From Neopestalotiopsis rosae (Eukaryota > Ascomycota > Sordariomycetes > Amphisphaeriales > Sporocadaceae), in NCBI GenBank assembly GCA_023078685.1, contig JALGAS010000014.1, positions 124,001-188,000 of the forward strand: a stretch of 64,000 nucleotides of DNA. The letters are read 5' to 3'. Numbering within the stretch: position 1 is the stretch's first letter; each line of letters opens with the position of its first letter. The notes under the pieces were generated by a model, which made no database searches, had not been told where the DNA came from, and saw nothing but the letters and a program-made list of their open reading frames with translations. Made by a program: the position numbers and the translations under genes. Below are positions 48,620 to 60,088 of the stretch, piece after piece.

Positions 48620-51407
48620 GAGTTTAGCTGACTTTAGCTTACGGATTGAGCAGGGAAATGATGCGAGCTTGACGACTCCCAAAAGTCTTGGCCCTTTATA
48701 TACGGATGGTACAAAGGCGGTTTTGCGTCCAGAGACATCGATGCAACGGGTGCTGCAATAATCAACGTCGCGATTGCTTAAAGCTGGAGATTTTGGTACT
48801 TTATAGCGTAGCCTTACCAATGGAAAGACGGCGTTAGCGAAGTCTTTCGGGTGGGAATATGTACCAAGGTTGCCATTAGGAATAGGCAATTGCACCATTG
48901 TAGTCGATGGCTCGCTCGTATTCACTGAAACATGAGCTTGCCAAGGACGCCGCAGCTGAATAGACGACGGAACGAATGAAGTTATTACTAGAAAAGGGCT
49001 GATACTTGATATAATTACAGGCTTGGCAGGCAGAGGTAGGTCAATAATGTAACCTTTTGGTCCTACCCACAGGAGTCTCAACCTGGGGAACGGTTGAATT
49101 AACCTTTGCCGCAGCCCTACTTGACATGTCTGGCAGATTGCGGGGAGGAATGGGTCTCGCTACTGTATGGAGGAGTATAGATGCAGGGTCTCCCATGAGG
49201 TCGACCCTCCCTCTACCTTGCGCTGACTGGATCCGGAACTTAGGCCGATATATCCGTATAATCCATAATTTCTCGTCGTCGCTGTTGATGCAATAGAACG
49301 CACAATACGAGTTTACTACTTGTAGTCGTCTTAAACACCGTCTGACCATTCGTTAGTTCGTTCTTCATCCCAGTATTCTAACTTAGATCGAGGCAAGTTT
49401 TGTCGATATGTCCTCGACTGGCACGGAAACTCGAGGAGTTGGTGAAACTTGGAACTCTGTATACGTTGGCACATCGAAATAATCACCGGAATCAAATGTC
49501 TCAAATTCTAGTCCAAGAAGCCAGAGAGGATCTGCAGCAAAGTGCGGCATGTTTGTGAGAGATCATCAACTGTGTCGTTTACTTGCGACGCTCTGAACTA
49601 GCCGGCACAACCGGAACATGAGCGGGGGAAATGTTCGAGCCAAGGCGGCAGGAACAACTACAATGCGCGCAAGAACGCTACGATTTCCGGAGAAGATGCG
49701 ATTCTTTTTCGACTTGCCGTCTTTTTATCTTGCTTTTCCAGCTTTTCTTCTCTGCTTTCGTCTCACAGTTGCACGAATCGAGAAGCCCTGTCGTACGATG
49801 GCTCATGTTCAAGGTTGACCAAGACTGTGTTGGCTGGCGCCAGCGTGTGACTTGCTGGCTTTGGCTGGCTGCGCAAGGCGAGGCGAAGCGAATGAATCAT
49901 TCGTCTATGGGTGGCATGACTGTGTGCACCTCTTGTTCAATGTGCCCAGCTGTATTGCGGCTTGCGCGTCTCATGTGCGATGAAGCTGTACCTGACAAGC
50001 TGAGTGGTGCGTGACTTTTTGCCAGCAGTCCATATCCCCTCTTACAACCACAGATCAGAAGAAGACTTGCCAAAGCAAGGCGAATATCTATTATTCGTTG
50101 GGAATGATGGCGATTGTTGGGCTCAGCATACCAGAGTAAGATCACCGATACTTACCCTTGGTTCCGGTGGGCGGTCCCAGAAGCTCTTCTCATCATCTTG
50201 CATGAAATTATGCGCCCGGACGTTTCGTCGATTCAACGTGGGTTCACGAATAGGAAATTATCGTCACTTTTTGCCAAGTGCTTGCTGTGTTGGCACGAGG
50301 GAGATTCTGGTTATGAGATCATGCGGGGAAAGAGTCGTCGAGTTGCAAAGCTGCCGACCTGCGGACCTGCGACCTGAGATCTGCCAGCTGCGACATGGCG
50401 AATTCCGATAGAAGGGACGAGAGGGAGCTGAGAGGAGAGGAGGGGCTTGAGGGGAGAGGAGAGGTAAGACGAAAGTGGTAAGTCGGGCCCCGATGTGCCA
50501 ACCACATATACCCGGAGCCACCCGCTGAACGGTTATAGGCTCGTTTCTAGCCCCCCGCATGGCCCTTCTAGGCAGGCCTGCAGGCAATCAAGCCACAAGC
50601 GACCAAGAGGCGACACACGACCACCCCTCCAACTGACATCACCGGTGCGCTGCCAGCCAGAGCCAGCCCACCTAGAGCACCTGAGCATAGTGACTGACTG
50701 TGAGCCTGCCGCGCACGCTTCTATGGTACCAGTGGTGCTAGTGGTCCGCAAACCACTGTCAACCCACCAGTCCGTCCACCGGCAACTTGGAACCCTGCCC
50801 AGTATTTGTCCGTCCTGCCAGTCATTCGCTACACCGCTTGCATCGCAACATGATCGCTGTGGGCATGCGGGTTCAGTCACCCGTTCCAGCCAGTCTCAGC
50901 GCTCGCAGACCCTCTGGACCATGCACGATCTACGTCGTGATGCATCGGTCATCCATGCATCCACAATTGCCCTACCGAAAAGGCTGGACCCTTCTTGCTT
51001 TCGACGTTGGTTGGTTTCGGTCGGTTTTGTCCGTTCCTCGTCGTATGTCTTCGTCGTACAGCAGACAGCAGATTACTACTGTGCCTTTACACTTATACGG
51101 TCCGGCCCAGGCTGTGCTGTGCACCAAAGAAAGAAGAGTTAAACTGCCCCCAACTTTGTCTCGGAGTAAAAGAAAAACAACTTCGCACCTTACTCTGATC
51201 ATAAGCTTGCACTAAACCTTCTCATCACACGCAGCAGAAAAAGGCCTCCCAAGCTTTCGGGGTGCAACCTAGGGGCGATTAGATCAGCTATAGCTCCCTC
51301 TCCTCCCCTCTTCTTGTGCTTGGCGATTCTCGTCTGCTCTGCTCTCTGCACCCGCAACAACATCTTATTGCCACTCTCATCGTTGACTGCGCTATACCCG
51401 GTCAAAG

Positions 51408-52688
51408 ATGGGTTCTCGATCTACCCGCTCTCGTCCCGATTATGACGACCCTCACATCTCGAGACAAGCTTACCCAGACCCTCGAGCTGGTCGAGATGAC
51501 AATGCTTACGAGTACGTCGGCTCCGATGCCATCCCGGAGCCACCTTCGCATACCTTTGACGACGACGAACCTCGCTCGTCCCGCCGCCATGGCTCTCCAC
51601 GGAGACACAAGTCGCATAGATCTTCAACTCTACCAGCAAAATATGCTGACGACTACCCTTCGCCGCCAAGATCAAGACGCGCTGAGTCGCCCGTCCCGCG
51701 CGCTTCACGACACTCAGATTCTCCTCCAAGGCATCGACGCTCCAGGCATGATACTTCGCCTGGACCCAGACGAGCAAGGGCAGAGGTCGTGGTAGAAGCA
51801 CCAGTCCCAGTAGGCGCGAGAAAAGACAAGGCTGGTCGCTTCCAGGGCTGGCAGGAACGTCCAGCCGTCAAGAACATGAAGTCGTATGGAACCAAAGGTT
51901 TGAAGACCTTTGGTGATATCGTGGAGGCTTACGCCGCCGCGCAAGCTGGAGGCGCAGTTGGAGGGGCTGCAAGTGGCGGCAGAGGCCGATCAGAGGGAAG
52001 AGGCTATGATCGCTACGACAATTACCACGACGATCGATATGACAGACCTTCTCGCCGCAGCAGACGGCATTATTCTCCGTCTCCTTCGCCCTCGCCGCCG
52101 CGAAGAAGTGCGACGAAACGTAGCGACCGTCGAAAGTCCACCGCAAACACCAAGGAGAGGTCATTCAGTACTTCGCCTCCACCCAAGAGCAGAGGCTACA
52201 ATTCTGATGAAGAACGCCGCCATCGCCGACGTAGTCGCAGATATTCGCCTAGCCCCAGCCCATCACCGTCACCACGAAGACGACGTGGTCGATCATATTC
52301 GCACGCCGACGATTCGAGCCTGCGTTCGACCAGGTCTCGGTCAGAACATCCGCACATGAACCATTACAAAAACGAGATGAGGGCCCCCAACCCAGATGTA
52401 GCGCATCGGTGGCAGTTGGCTGCTCGGGCTGCTCTGGAGGCTGGCGGTGTGACGGCGTTCCGCTTGCGCAAGGAGCCTGGCTCCTGGACTGGCCAAAAGG
52501 GAGCCAAGGTTGTCACAGCTGCTCTGGGTGCGGCCGCCATTGACTCATTTATCGACAAGGATCCTCGACGTACAAAGCCAGGCGGCATCAAGGGAATGGC
52601 TGAGAGTGTCGTTGGCGGCATGTTGGCAAGTAAGATCATGGGCGTCCCATCGGGCAGCACACGTTCGGGCAAACCAAGGAAATTCTAG
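51408..52688 (+). CDS. Arg/Ser-rich protein with conserved C-terminal glycine-rich region
   Basis: Single exon, 426 aa, ATG at 51408 after a C/T-rich leader. The protein is very rich in Arg, Ser, Pro and Asp, with runs such as SPSPSPSPPRR (about 220) and SPSPSPSPSPRRRRGRSYS (about 290), like RS domains of splicing-linked proteins. Two parts are not low-complexity: KAGRFQGWQERPAVKNMKSY to VEAYAAAQAGGAVGG (about 140-185), and a C-terminal block RWQLAARAALEAGGVTAFRL to VVGGMLASKIMGVPSG with Ala/Gly-rich, mildly hydrophobic helices. Fungal proteins with this plan are common but uncharacterised as far as I know. The C-terminal glycine-zipper-like helices could associate with membranes or self-assemble. 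I assign no function. Confidence 0.75.
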   Translation: MGSRSTRSRPDYDDPHISRQAYPDPRAGRDDNAYEYVGSDAIPEPPSHTFDDDEPRSSRRHGSPRRHKSHRSSTLPAKYADDYPSPPRSRRAESPVPRASRHSDSPPRHRRSRHDTSPGPRRARAEVVVEAPVPVGARKDKAGRFQGWQERPAVKNMKSYGTKGLKTFGDIVEAYAAAQAGGAVGGAASGGRGRSEGRGYDRYDNYHDDRYDRPSRRSRRHYSPSPSPSPPRRSATKRSDRRKSTANTKERSFSTSPPPKSRGYNSDEERRHRRRSRRYSPSPSPSPSPRRRRGRSYSHADDSSLRSTRSRSEHPHMNHYKNEMRAPNPDVAHRWQLAARAALEAGGVTAFRLRKEPGSWTGQKGAKVVTAALGAAAIDSFIDKDPRRTKPGGIKGMAESVVGGMLASKIMGVPSGSTRSGKPRKF

Positions 52689-53544
52689 GATATACTTTTG
52701 CGACATACCACTGTTATGGGTTCTACTACTTTGGGCTTTTTTTTCACGATTCATGTATTTTCACGACGATTTACGAGTTATGCTTTTCTTCTCATTCTAT
52801 ACGTATTAGTAGCTTAAACTCATGAAACATAGCGTGTGGCTTTGGAAAAAAACAGGACATAGATTGATAAGGTACACAGGGCTCAAGCTGGACGATTGGA
52901 ATGATAGATCATATAGCACATCAATGTAATCTACACTCACACAATGTCGTCATACTGCCAATCATTTGAAGTTTCACAAATCTCTGTCGTACATGCATGC
53001 GGCAAACAAGATGCTCGATAAACTGATCGTCCCTTGCCTGCATGCAGCAAACCTTGTTCGGCAACTACCAACCACCTTGTGTGCTCTGAAGCAGCTTTCG
53101 GTTGTTTACAGTCGAGATCAGAACCTAATTCAGAACCATGTACATCTATTGTGACGACGCGTTAGTGATCCCGAGTTGTGGTCTGAAACCTCGCTCATGA
53201 CGTATGTTCCGCTTCCCTCGTACCCCCATTGAAGATGCCGAGAAAGCAGAAGCAATCGTTGGGCATACAGCAGGACTGAGTCGACTTTCTTATACAAGTA
53301 GACGAACAACAATGTGCAACCATGCTCGTCAGAAGTGTACAACTCGGGTGTCTCACGGCTCAACAAAGTTCGACGCGGAGAGAAGTTATACTGCGTCGAT
53401 AAAGCTGACCGTTTGTCCTGATTAACCCCAATGGCCAGTAAGAGATATGAGCTGAAACCGTTGAAGATAATATATGCAAGGTGCACCTATATCATGAATA
53501 GATAGAATAGAAAGATATGCGACACGTGTATACACTGGCTTCCA
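52689..53544. other. Convergent 3' flanks
   Basis: Between the Arg/Ser-rich gene and the kinase-like gene. Small open frames only; nothing recognised. Confidence 0.5.
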
Positions 53545-54545
53545 TCAACCTCGGCCGGCCAATAGCCGCTTCACCTCTGCTGACAAATCCTTGGTTTCAT
53601 CTTGCTTTGCCATGGCTTGCTCCAGTATCTCCTCTAGACGGTTGGCCTCGTCAACGAGGCGGCTGTTATCTCTGGCACTGTCTCCCAGGACTAGGGCCTT
53701 GTCAAAGTCCAGGATGAAGAGTTCTGTATGCAAATGGTCAGCCGCATATGTGTGGTGTCAAGAGAGGGATTTTTTTCTTCTTTTTTTTTAATCATTACTC
53801 ACTCTTCTTGCCAGTATTGTCGCTCTGAAGAAATAGATTGTTGAAACCGATCAAAGGCCAGATTGCATGATTGATGTGGTCGCGATGCAACAGCTTGAGG
53901 GCATGCAAGTCGCCAAAGAGCTGCTTGATGTCATTTGCCAAGTCTTCCGTGACGTCGTCTTTCCGGAGCATTTCAAGGCCGGCGAGATAATCAAAAATGA
54001 TGCCGTGTCGTGCTTCCGAAGTCGAATTACCCGTGGTCCATTCGCCTTCTGTAGGATTCGGGGCAATCTGGAATATCCCGTGGCAGTGCGGCCATCGAAG
54101 CTCGGAAGAGCTGCCAGAATTTTCGAACATGGCATCGCGGGCTTCTGTTGGCGTTGACGCAGCAATGGCAGCGAATCGAACCAGTTCGGCATTGGCAGCC
54201 ACCTCCCTGTTGTAGTCATCTTCACACGCACGCGTATTTGGAAACTTGATGAGAAGGTCAGCATTGTACTATCAATTAGAATCATTATGCTATAGTACGA
54301 GGACTGACGATCTTGAGTACTAAATCATTCCGAAGAGACCTCGGTTTCGACTTAGAGTCGTCAGATCTCCTTGGTGGTGCCTGCGAGTGTTGCTGTCCAT
54401 TCACAATCGGATGAGCCTCAACCAGATAGAGGCTAGCACGCTTTCGCTTCGTGCCGTCGTGAATTTGGCGAATGATTCTCACTTCAATGAGCGTGCTCAG
54501 ATCGTGGATAATATCCGACTGAGGGAGTTTTCGTTTTCTCGACAT
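53545..54545 (-). CDS. Small kinase-like protein (protein kinase/APH fold)
   Basis: Three exons: 54545-54309, 54268-53803, 53723-53545; 293 aa. The kinase signs are, in order: LVLKIY with Lys78 as the candidate ATP-binding lysine; NREVAA with Glu101 as its helix-C partner; IIFDYLAG as the hinge region; LLHRDHI with the HRD triad at 207-209; GFNNLFL; and LFILDFDKA, a DFD version of the DFG motif, at 240-242. The C-terminus is a Glu/Lys-rich helix. Fungal aminoglycoside-phosphotransferase-like and kinase-like proteins often show IDFD in this place. No clear Gly-rich loop is visible, although the N-terminal 60 residues (basic, SRKRKLPQSD) may hold a degenerate one. The substrate is unknown. The first intron would be only 40 nt. 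The start is the first ATG in frame; an upstream exon cannot be excluded. Confidence 0.6.
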
Positions 54546-55145
54546 CGCGTCGCAGTACTTGCACTTCTGATCAGCGCAGAGTGAATGAGCTATAAGGCTT
54601 TTGCGATCCCTGGATGTGATAAGGTCTACATAACCGACAGCTAATCCGAGGTTGAGCCGGGATGCTGTGCCAATTTTCGTAGTTGGTGATTTCAACGTGA
54701 GCCGAATGGAAAGTGAATGGCATGCCTTTCATGATAGTTACAGTGAGATTATCTTCAAGATCATATAAAAAGTGTTTGCTTACTTGTAGAGTTTATGAGA
54801 ACGACACACTCTGATTCACGGTATGTAAGCATGTGAATTTCTTCAAGACACTTTACGAACACCCGAGCATCACAACAACGAAGCTTGATCGTGATGGAGT
54901 GATGGTAATTTTGGCATCTTGTAATAGAGAACTGCAGAATATTCTTTGTGAGCAACTAACCATCGCAAGTGTCTAAATGGGTTCACTGACAAATAAAACA
55001 AGTTTAAAATGCTCTCAGTGACGTGCGTTTTGGTTTGTTCCTTTCGCACATCGTATAGCGTACATCGTCAAGCCTCACATCCAGCACCGCTTCAGACTTT
55101 CTCGAACCTTTTACTACTCTTATAGTTCCTACACAACTTGTCATC
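54546..55145. promoter_or_regulatory. Divergent intergenic region
   Basis: 600 bp between the kinase-like gene and the next plus-strand gene. On the minus strand an open frame (54955-54761) ends at a good donor (AA|GTAAGC), but I could not join it in phase to the kinase-like exon, so it is left out. Confidence 0.4.
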
Positions 55146-55769
55146 ATGTCCGGTTGGCAGAATCTCTACTATAGCTACACGGTCGAGATGCTGGCCAGGG
55201 CAATGATAAGGGACCACCAGGGTCGCACCCTTCTATTGACCAGCAGCGAGACCTGCGCTCCCTTCCACTACCGTGTTGGAAATGAAGTCCTCCATATAGA
55301 GCCCATGTACTCCCACGGAGTCGACATTGATCTCGAATTCAACAGTGCAGCATTCCGCACAGCCATGGAGGCCCATGCCCAGAACGATAGAAAGCATCAC
55401 AGCTTTGCTGTCTTCTGGTTCCATTGGAAGACCCTGCAGGGTGCCAACGGTCAAGGTAAGCCAAGATAAATGACAACTTCATAACGATTTACTATGAAGA
55501 AAAAGTCTCTAAGTTCACATACAGATATGCCTGACCATGATTGGTCTTATGGCGTTCATCCTGGCTGCACTTCCTGCATGGCTTGGTCTCGAAACAGACA
55601 GCTCTTAGACGTCGATGACATTGATAGAGAGTGTTATGACAATGGCTGGACAGTGCGCGACAAGCTGGTGTACCAGTCAGAAGAAGACATTACATATTCC
55701 GGCTTCAACTTCCCTGGTATGCAAGGTGACGAGATCCCGTGGGACATGTCGCAGCCAGCTCGCAGATAG
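55146..55769 (+). CDS. Hypothetical protein, two exons
   Basis: Exons 55146-55455 and 55525-55769, phase 1 junction (donor GTAAGC, acceptor TACAG); 184 aa. The protein has no signal peptide or membrane helix. The N-terminal half (MSGWQNLYYSYTVEMLARAM to FAVFWFHWKTLQG) looks like a small globular beta/alpha domain. The second exon starts DMPDHDWSYGVHPGC, contains a CTSC pair, and is acidic (DVDDIDRECYDN, QSEEDIT). I do not recognise a family. The intron with good consensus sites, conserved frame and pyrimidine-rich leader support a real gene. It is divergent from the kinase-like gene, 600 bp away, but nothing else links them. Confidence 0.6.
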
Positions 55770-56084
55770 CACTCAACATCATGAAGCAAAGCACGTTTAG
55801 AACTATAGGGACATCAACCATTATTCTAGCAGGGTAATACTTTTGGTACCAGCAGGCTAGTTGAGAGCCCTGGGACGGCAAGTGAGATCTGTGCAATTCC
55901 ATACGGATCAACTTCGAGGCTCAACACCTGCTGGCCTAGGTCTCGACTAGATGAGTATTATTGAATCTATCATAAGAAAAAAACAACGCTTTCTATAACA
56001 TGTTTACCATCCTTGTCATGAAACCTCTAAGTCTATACCAGTAAATCGCTAGTCTCGGTTGTCGACATCATCAAATCTCATTGC
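55770..56084. other. Short convergent 3' region
   Basis: 315 bp between the hypothetical gene stop and the aquaglyceroporin stop; nothing recognised. Confidence 0.5.
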
Positions 56085-57912
56085 CTATTGTTTATCATTG
56101 TCATCATTGCCACTGCTGAGGTGATTCAACACTTGATGTCCCTTTTGCTTGATCTGCCGCCCCTTCTTCTCAATCTTCCTCCTAATAGTGGGCGGGTATC
56201 TGTAGTTGACCGGACTCTCGGTACCGACAAAGACAAAAGTGTCGTAAATCACACAGCCCAGAGTGGACCCGACAAAAGTCGCCGCCCACGGGCCGTAGAA
56301 CCACCACGGGTCCTTGAAAACGCTATCCTGGTGATACCCGACGGCGTAGGCAATGAGCCTAGGGCCAAAGTCTGACGCTGGGTTCAGTGCGGATCCAATG
56401 TTGAATCCGAGGGCCATTTTCAAGATTGCAACGAGCAAACCCAGCACTGTTGACAAAAATCGTTAGCAAACCGCTCAGATCTCAGCGGCGGTGGGAAACC
56501 ACGAAAACTTACCAAAAGCATGCATTCCGGCACCGGGAGGATTGTTCTGGTCATCACCGAGAGCAAAGACGACAATCATCATAATGGCGGACCCGACAGA
56601 CTGGTTCAGAAAGGCGTTGCCCGCCGACACCCAGCTCTGGGGCGTGGATATGAAGGCCTTGGACGTGTTCTCCAGCGACGGGTCCATGTAGTATATCGTG
56701 TCGGCGTAGCACCCGTAGGCGAGCGCGCCCGCCACAATGGCCGCGATGAACTGGACCACGCAATACACGAGGCACTGGCGCCACGGAAATCCGCGGAAGA
56801 GCGACAAGCTGACTGAGATTGCCGGATTCATGTGTGCTCCAGACACTCCACCGCCAAGGTAGACTCCGAACATCCACGCAAAGCCCCAGGCCCAGCACGA
56901 CGTTTCGTATGTTCCATACGGTTGTGATTCGTTTTGAGAAAGGTTGACCGATAGAGTGCCAGCTAGGCCGAGGAATATAGCCACTCCAGTCTGTGAACGT
57001 GGTTAGCAAGATCTCTATCTTTCTTTAACAAAATCAAAATACATGGGCAAAGCTCACCGAAAGGAATTCGGCAAGAGGTTCAGGGTGTTTCGCCCTCAAC
57101 CTAGCCCACCAATTGCGCAGCTCGTCCAGGTCGCGCTCTCCATTCTCATAGTCATCATGCTCGCGCTTGCCCAGGGGCTCGCCGTCAATCTTGTAGCTGG
57201 CCGTCGACGCGGCGTCTTCCTGCGGATTCTGCACGTGGTTGTCCTGCTCGGCCACGGCCGGCGTGTAGTCGAACACGGGCTGGCCGGCGGCGTTGCGCCG
57301 GTCATTGTGCGCCGTGCCGTTGGCCGTGTGTTCAGGTCTGTTGTTGGACGTCTGCGCCGAGAGGACGTGGTCAAACTGCGAAGACCCCTCCAGGCCCGGC
57401 GTCGGCGTCGGCGTCGCCAGCTCCAGCTCCCCGCGCTCCGCGAGCTCCTCGAGGGGCCGGTTCTTGTTGGCCACGTTCTGCTTGACCCGGACCTTGCGGT
57501 GGTGGCCGTGGCCGGTCGGCCCGCGCACGAGGCGCGGCAGCGGCTGACCTAAACTGAAGATGGGCTTGCGCCTGGGCTTGTCGTGCCACGGGTTGCGCTC
57601 CAGGTACTCGTCGTCGATCCAGCCGGCGCGCTCCGTCGCGGGCGTCTCGACGAGGACCGTCGTGTGCTGCGAGGCGTTGTCCGCGCCGCCCAGGTCCGCC
57701 CTCCCCGCCGTGTAGGCGCCCCGAACCGACGAGCCGTAGTGCGTGCCGCAGTGGAGATTGATGGTCGGCCTGGCATTTCTGCCAAAAGGGCCTGCTGAGG
57801 GCGGCGGCTGTTGCGCCGAAGACGAGGTCGGCGGACGCTGCTGATAAGCCTCGCTCGGCGTCGGCTGCTGCTGGTGGCTGCCGTCGCGAACCAGAGTTCT
57901 TTGCGATTGCAT
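56085..57912 (-). CDS. Aquaglyceroporin (MIP family) with long N-terminal extension
   Basis: Three exons: 57912-57058, 56990-56513, 56446-56085 (phases 0 and 1); 564 aa. The channel lies at about residues 275-540, six membrane helices with both NPA boxes: SGAHMNPAIS (NPA 340-342) and NIGSALNPASDFGPR (NPA 466-468). The Asp470 and Arg474 pattern after the second box is typical of glycerol-conducting members rather than water-only channels. The first 270 residues are a hydrophilic tail rich in Gln, Pro, Arg, Asp, containing DEYLERNPWHDKPRRKP, followed by ELRNWWARLRAKHPEPLAEF just before helix 1. This layout resembles the fungal Fps1/Yfl054-type plasma-membrane channels, whose tails gate glycerol efflux during osmotic change. 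The C-terminal tail is Lys-rich. It probably moves glycerol and similar polyols. Confidence 0.9.
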
Positions 57913-60088
57913 TTTTGGTTTCCCTTCTATTCCAAGCTAAGAGTGTTGTTGTTTCCTGTGAGGACACGAAAGAAAGACCTTCTCGAATATGACTGAACCA
58001 TTTCTCCCGAGGCCGAGAGCCTTCAAGTAATGAATGATCCCCGTTGAGATTTCATCGGCGATTCCACCTTAATCTATGATCGTCGCTTTTTGCGTGGACC
58101 AATGTCGGCCTTGGCCTTGTGTGTATGACCCATCGACAAGGCCGACAGCAAGGTGCAGAAGATGGGGACCCATTGTTCCTGTCGGGCTCCATATATAACA
58201 GGAATCAATGCTCCGGCCGGAGATATGGTAAGGAGGCAAAGGAGAACCATGTGTCTGCTTGGTGATGCATATGCGTGGCTGCTGGTAGTATGTGGTCATT
58301 TATTTCGAAGATCAATAGAAATTTTCGGTGCCTGAATCGTAGCTTAAAAGTTATGGAATAGCCCTATAACAATTGGCGCCATTGATGCTTGCCGCTAGAA
58401 AGTTTGGTTGCAAAGACCCAGACGGTTATTTCTTGGCGGACTCCATATTTGGACACTTTGGACACTGAACAAACCGAAGATTTCGAATTTGGGGGTACTA
58501 TATCCACAATTTTCCATGTTTTAGAAGCAGGCTCGGTCTATCAAAATCGGGCCCCTGGATCGCGTCGGGAGAATAATAGTGGATGCTCAGCCTGGAAGAG
58601 AAGCAAAATGCGTCAGTAGACTGGTCAAAGTGCCGTATGGGAGTTGGGCCGGACAAAATGGTCCGCTTCACTTTGAGATCGGTGACAACTTTTCTGAAGA
58701 CTTTTTGCCCGCCGCCACATTCTGTGTTCATTGCTTCATCTTGTCAATGTCAAGTGAAACACATTTCAACGTCAGATTCCAGCTGATGATCCCAACAGAA
58801 GTAGCACGGCTCATGGTGTGCTTGAGCTTACAGGCGGGTCACATATGCAACTGCAATCACAGGTCGATAAACCAGGCAAAACAAGGAATCCCATACAAGG
58901 GTAATGGAAATGCGGCTCGACTATGCTTGCAGTGTTACGCGGACACACCTGCTCAGTTGGTACTGAGATCCGAATTCGCGATAACGCAATGTCATCCAGC
59001 TGGGCAACGTGCGCGGGTGATCCGTATGACATGACAGAAATTTTGACGCATCTCAATAAAGACAGAAGCGTGCTAAAAGCGACCGTACTATGGCCACAAA
59101 ACTAAATATTCATCTGGAGTATAGACACTCATAGCCAATGTGCACTATTCCTAATTCGTGGTATGAACATCTCAAACTAGTAAATCCACGAAACGCATAG
59201 CCAAAGATATAAACCCCTTGCAAGAACAGGAAGGGGTGAATTCCCCTCGAGTCCACCAAATAATAGTGTGATCTCGTCGGTCGGCAGCAACCGAGACACT
59301 AATTTCTAAGAGTCCAGCGCGACGGGCGGAAATAACGTCAGACTTGCATCATTGGGAAATGCGCCGGGTGCTAGCGCGGGGTTTTCGGGGCTCCTATTTT
59401 GATTGTTCCGCGTAGAAGTTCAGTATAGAAGCCAGCCTCAAGCCCTACATATATGATTTTGCCCATCTGCAATTTATTCACCGTATGCTTCGAATCTGTT
59501 CCGCGGAGTTCGCGAGTCCTGGTCCCGTTGTCCTTGCAAATGTCCAGGGCAGATCGTTGTTTGTCCCACTTCTCGGTACTCGCGAAGCTGGGTTGCCGGT
59601 CCCGCGGCCTGGTCCCCGGCGAATGAAGTATGGGCGTCAACGATACTTACAGCATACTTGGGCCGGTACACTTCGTGAGATTAAATCCGAGTGTCATGAA
59701 ATATCGAAACTGTGGTATAATCTTTGATGAAGAACTCCAGACATCTTGCAAATGATGGTTCGTAGTGCCTTGTGTTATTCTCTGGAATACGTCCCATGGT
59801 TAATCAACCCGATCCACTTACACCCGGGGACTCCGACGCTGGACAAAAGATAAAAATGGAGAGATTAGCATTCGTGATTTTTGAAAGTTATCAGCCATCC
59901 AGCCACGTAGAGAAATGATGACAAACTCGGCAATGGTGGAAAACTTGCTGTAGATAAAAGTGATAGATGACTCAGATTGGTTCCTATTAGAGTCGTTCCG
60001 ATCCATCACCACATATTCTACGAGCTCTTTATCTTACAAAAAACGTAGGTATGAATTATGACGATTTCCTTCGCCTAAAGCCTTGAAG
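57913..60088. other. Intergenic, 2.2 kb
   Basis: Promoter side of the aquaglyceroporin gene and 3' side of the TF gene. The longest open frame (58579-59034, plus) lacks an ATG start and a recognised domain. An eroded gene is possible but unsupported. Confidence 0.45.

Larger units (their letters stand above)
48409..51407. other. Intergenic, 3.0 kb
   Basis: Divergent region between the YGGC-repeat gene and the Arg/Ser-rich gene. Holds a 27-base T run (48593-48619). The 215-codon plus-strand open frame at 50495-51142 lies in the promoter/leader of the next gene and has no recognisable domain. No mobile element identified. Confidence 0.5.

Noticed and set aside
50495..51142. 215-codon plus-strand open frame
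   Set aside because: Lies in the promoter/leader of the Arg/Ser-rich gene, has no domain, and its frame overlaps C/T-rich leader sequence.
54761..54955. Upstream exon for the kinase-like gene
   Set aside because: It ends at a good donor, but the phase does not match any acceptor that reaches the next exon in frame.
58579..59034. 151-codon plus-strand open frame with several Cys and His
   Set aside because: Starts at GTG with no upstream ATG, no splice sites that extend it, and no family resemblance.
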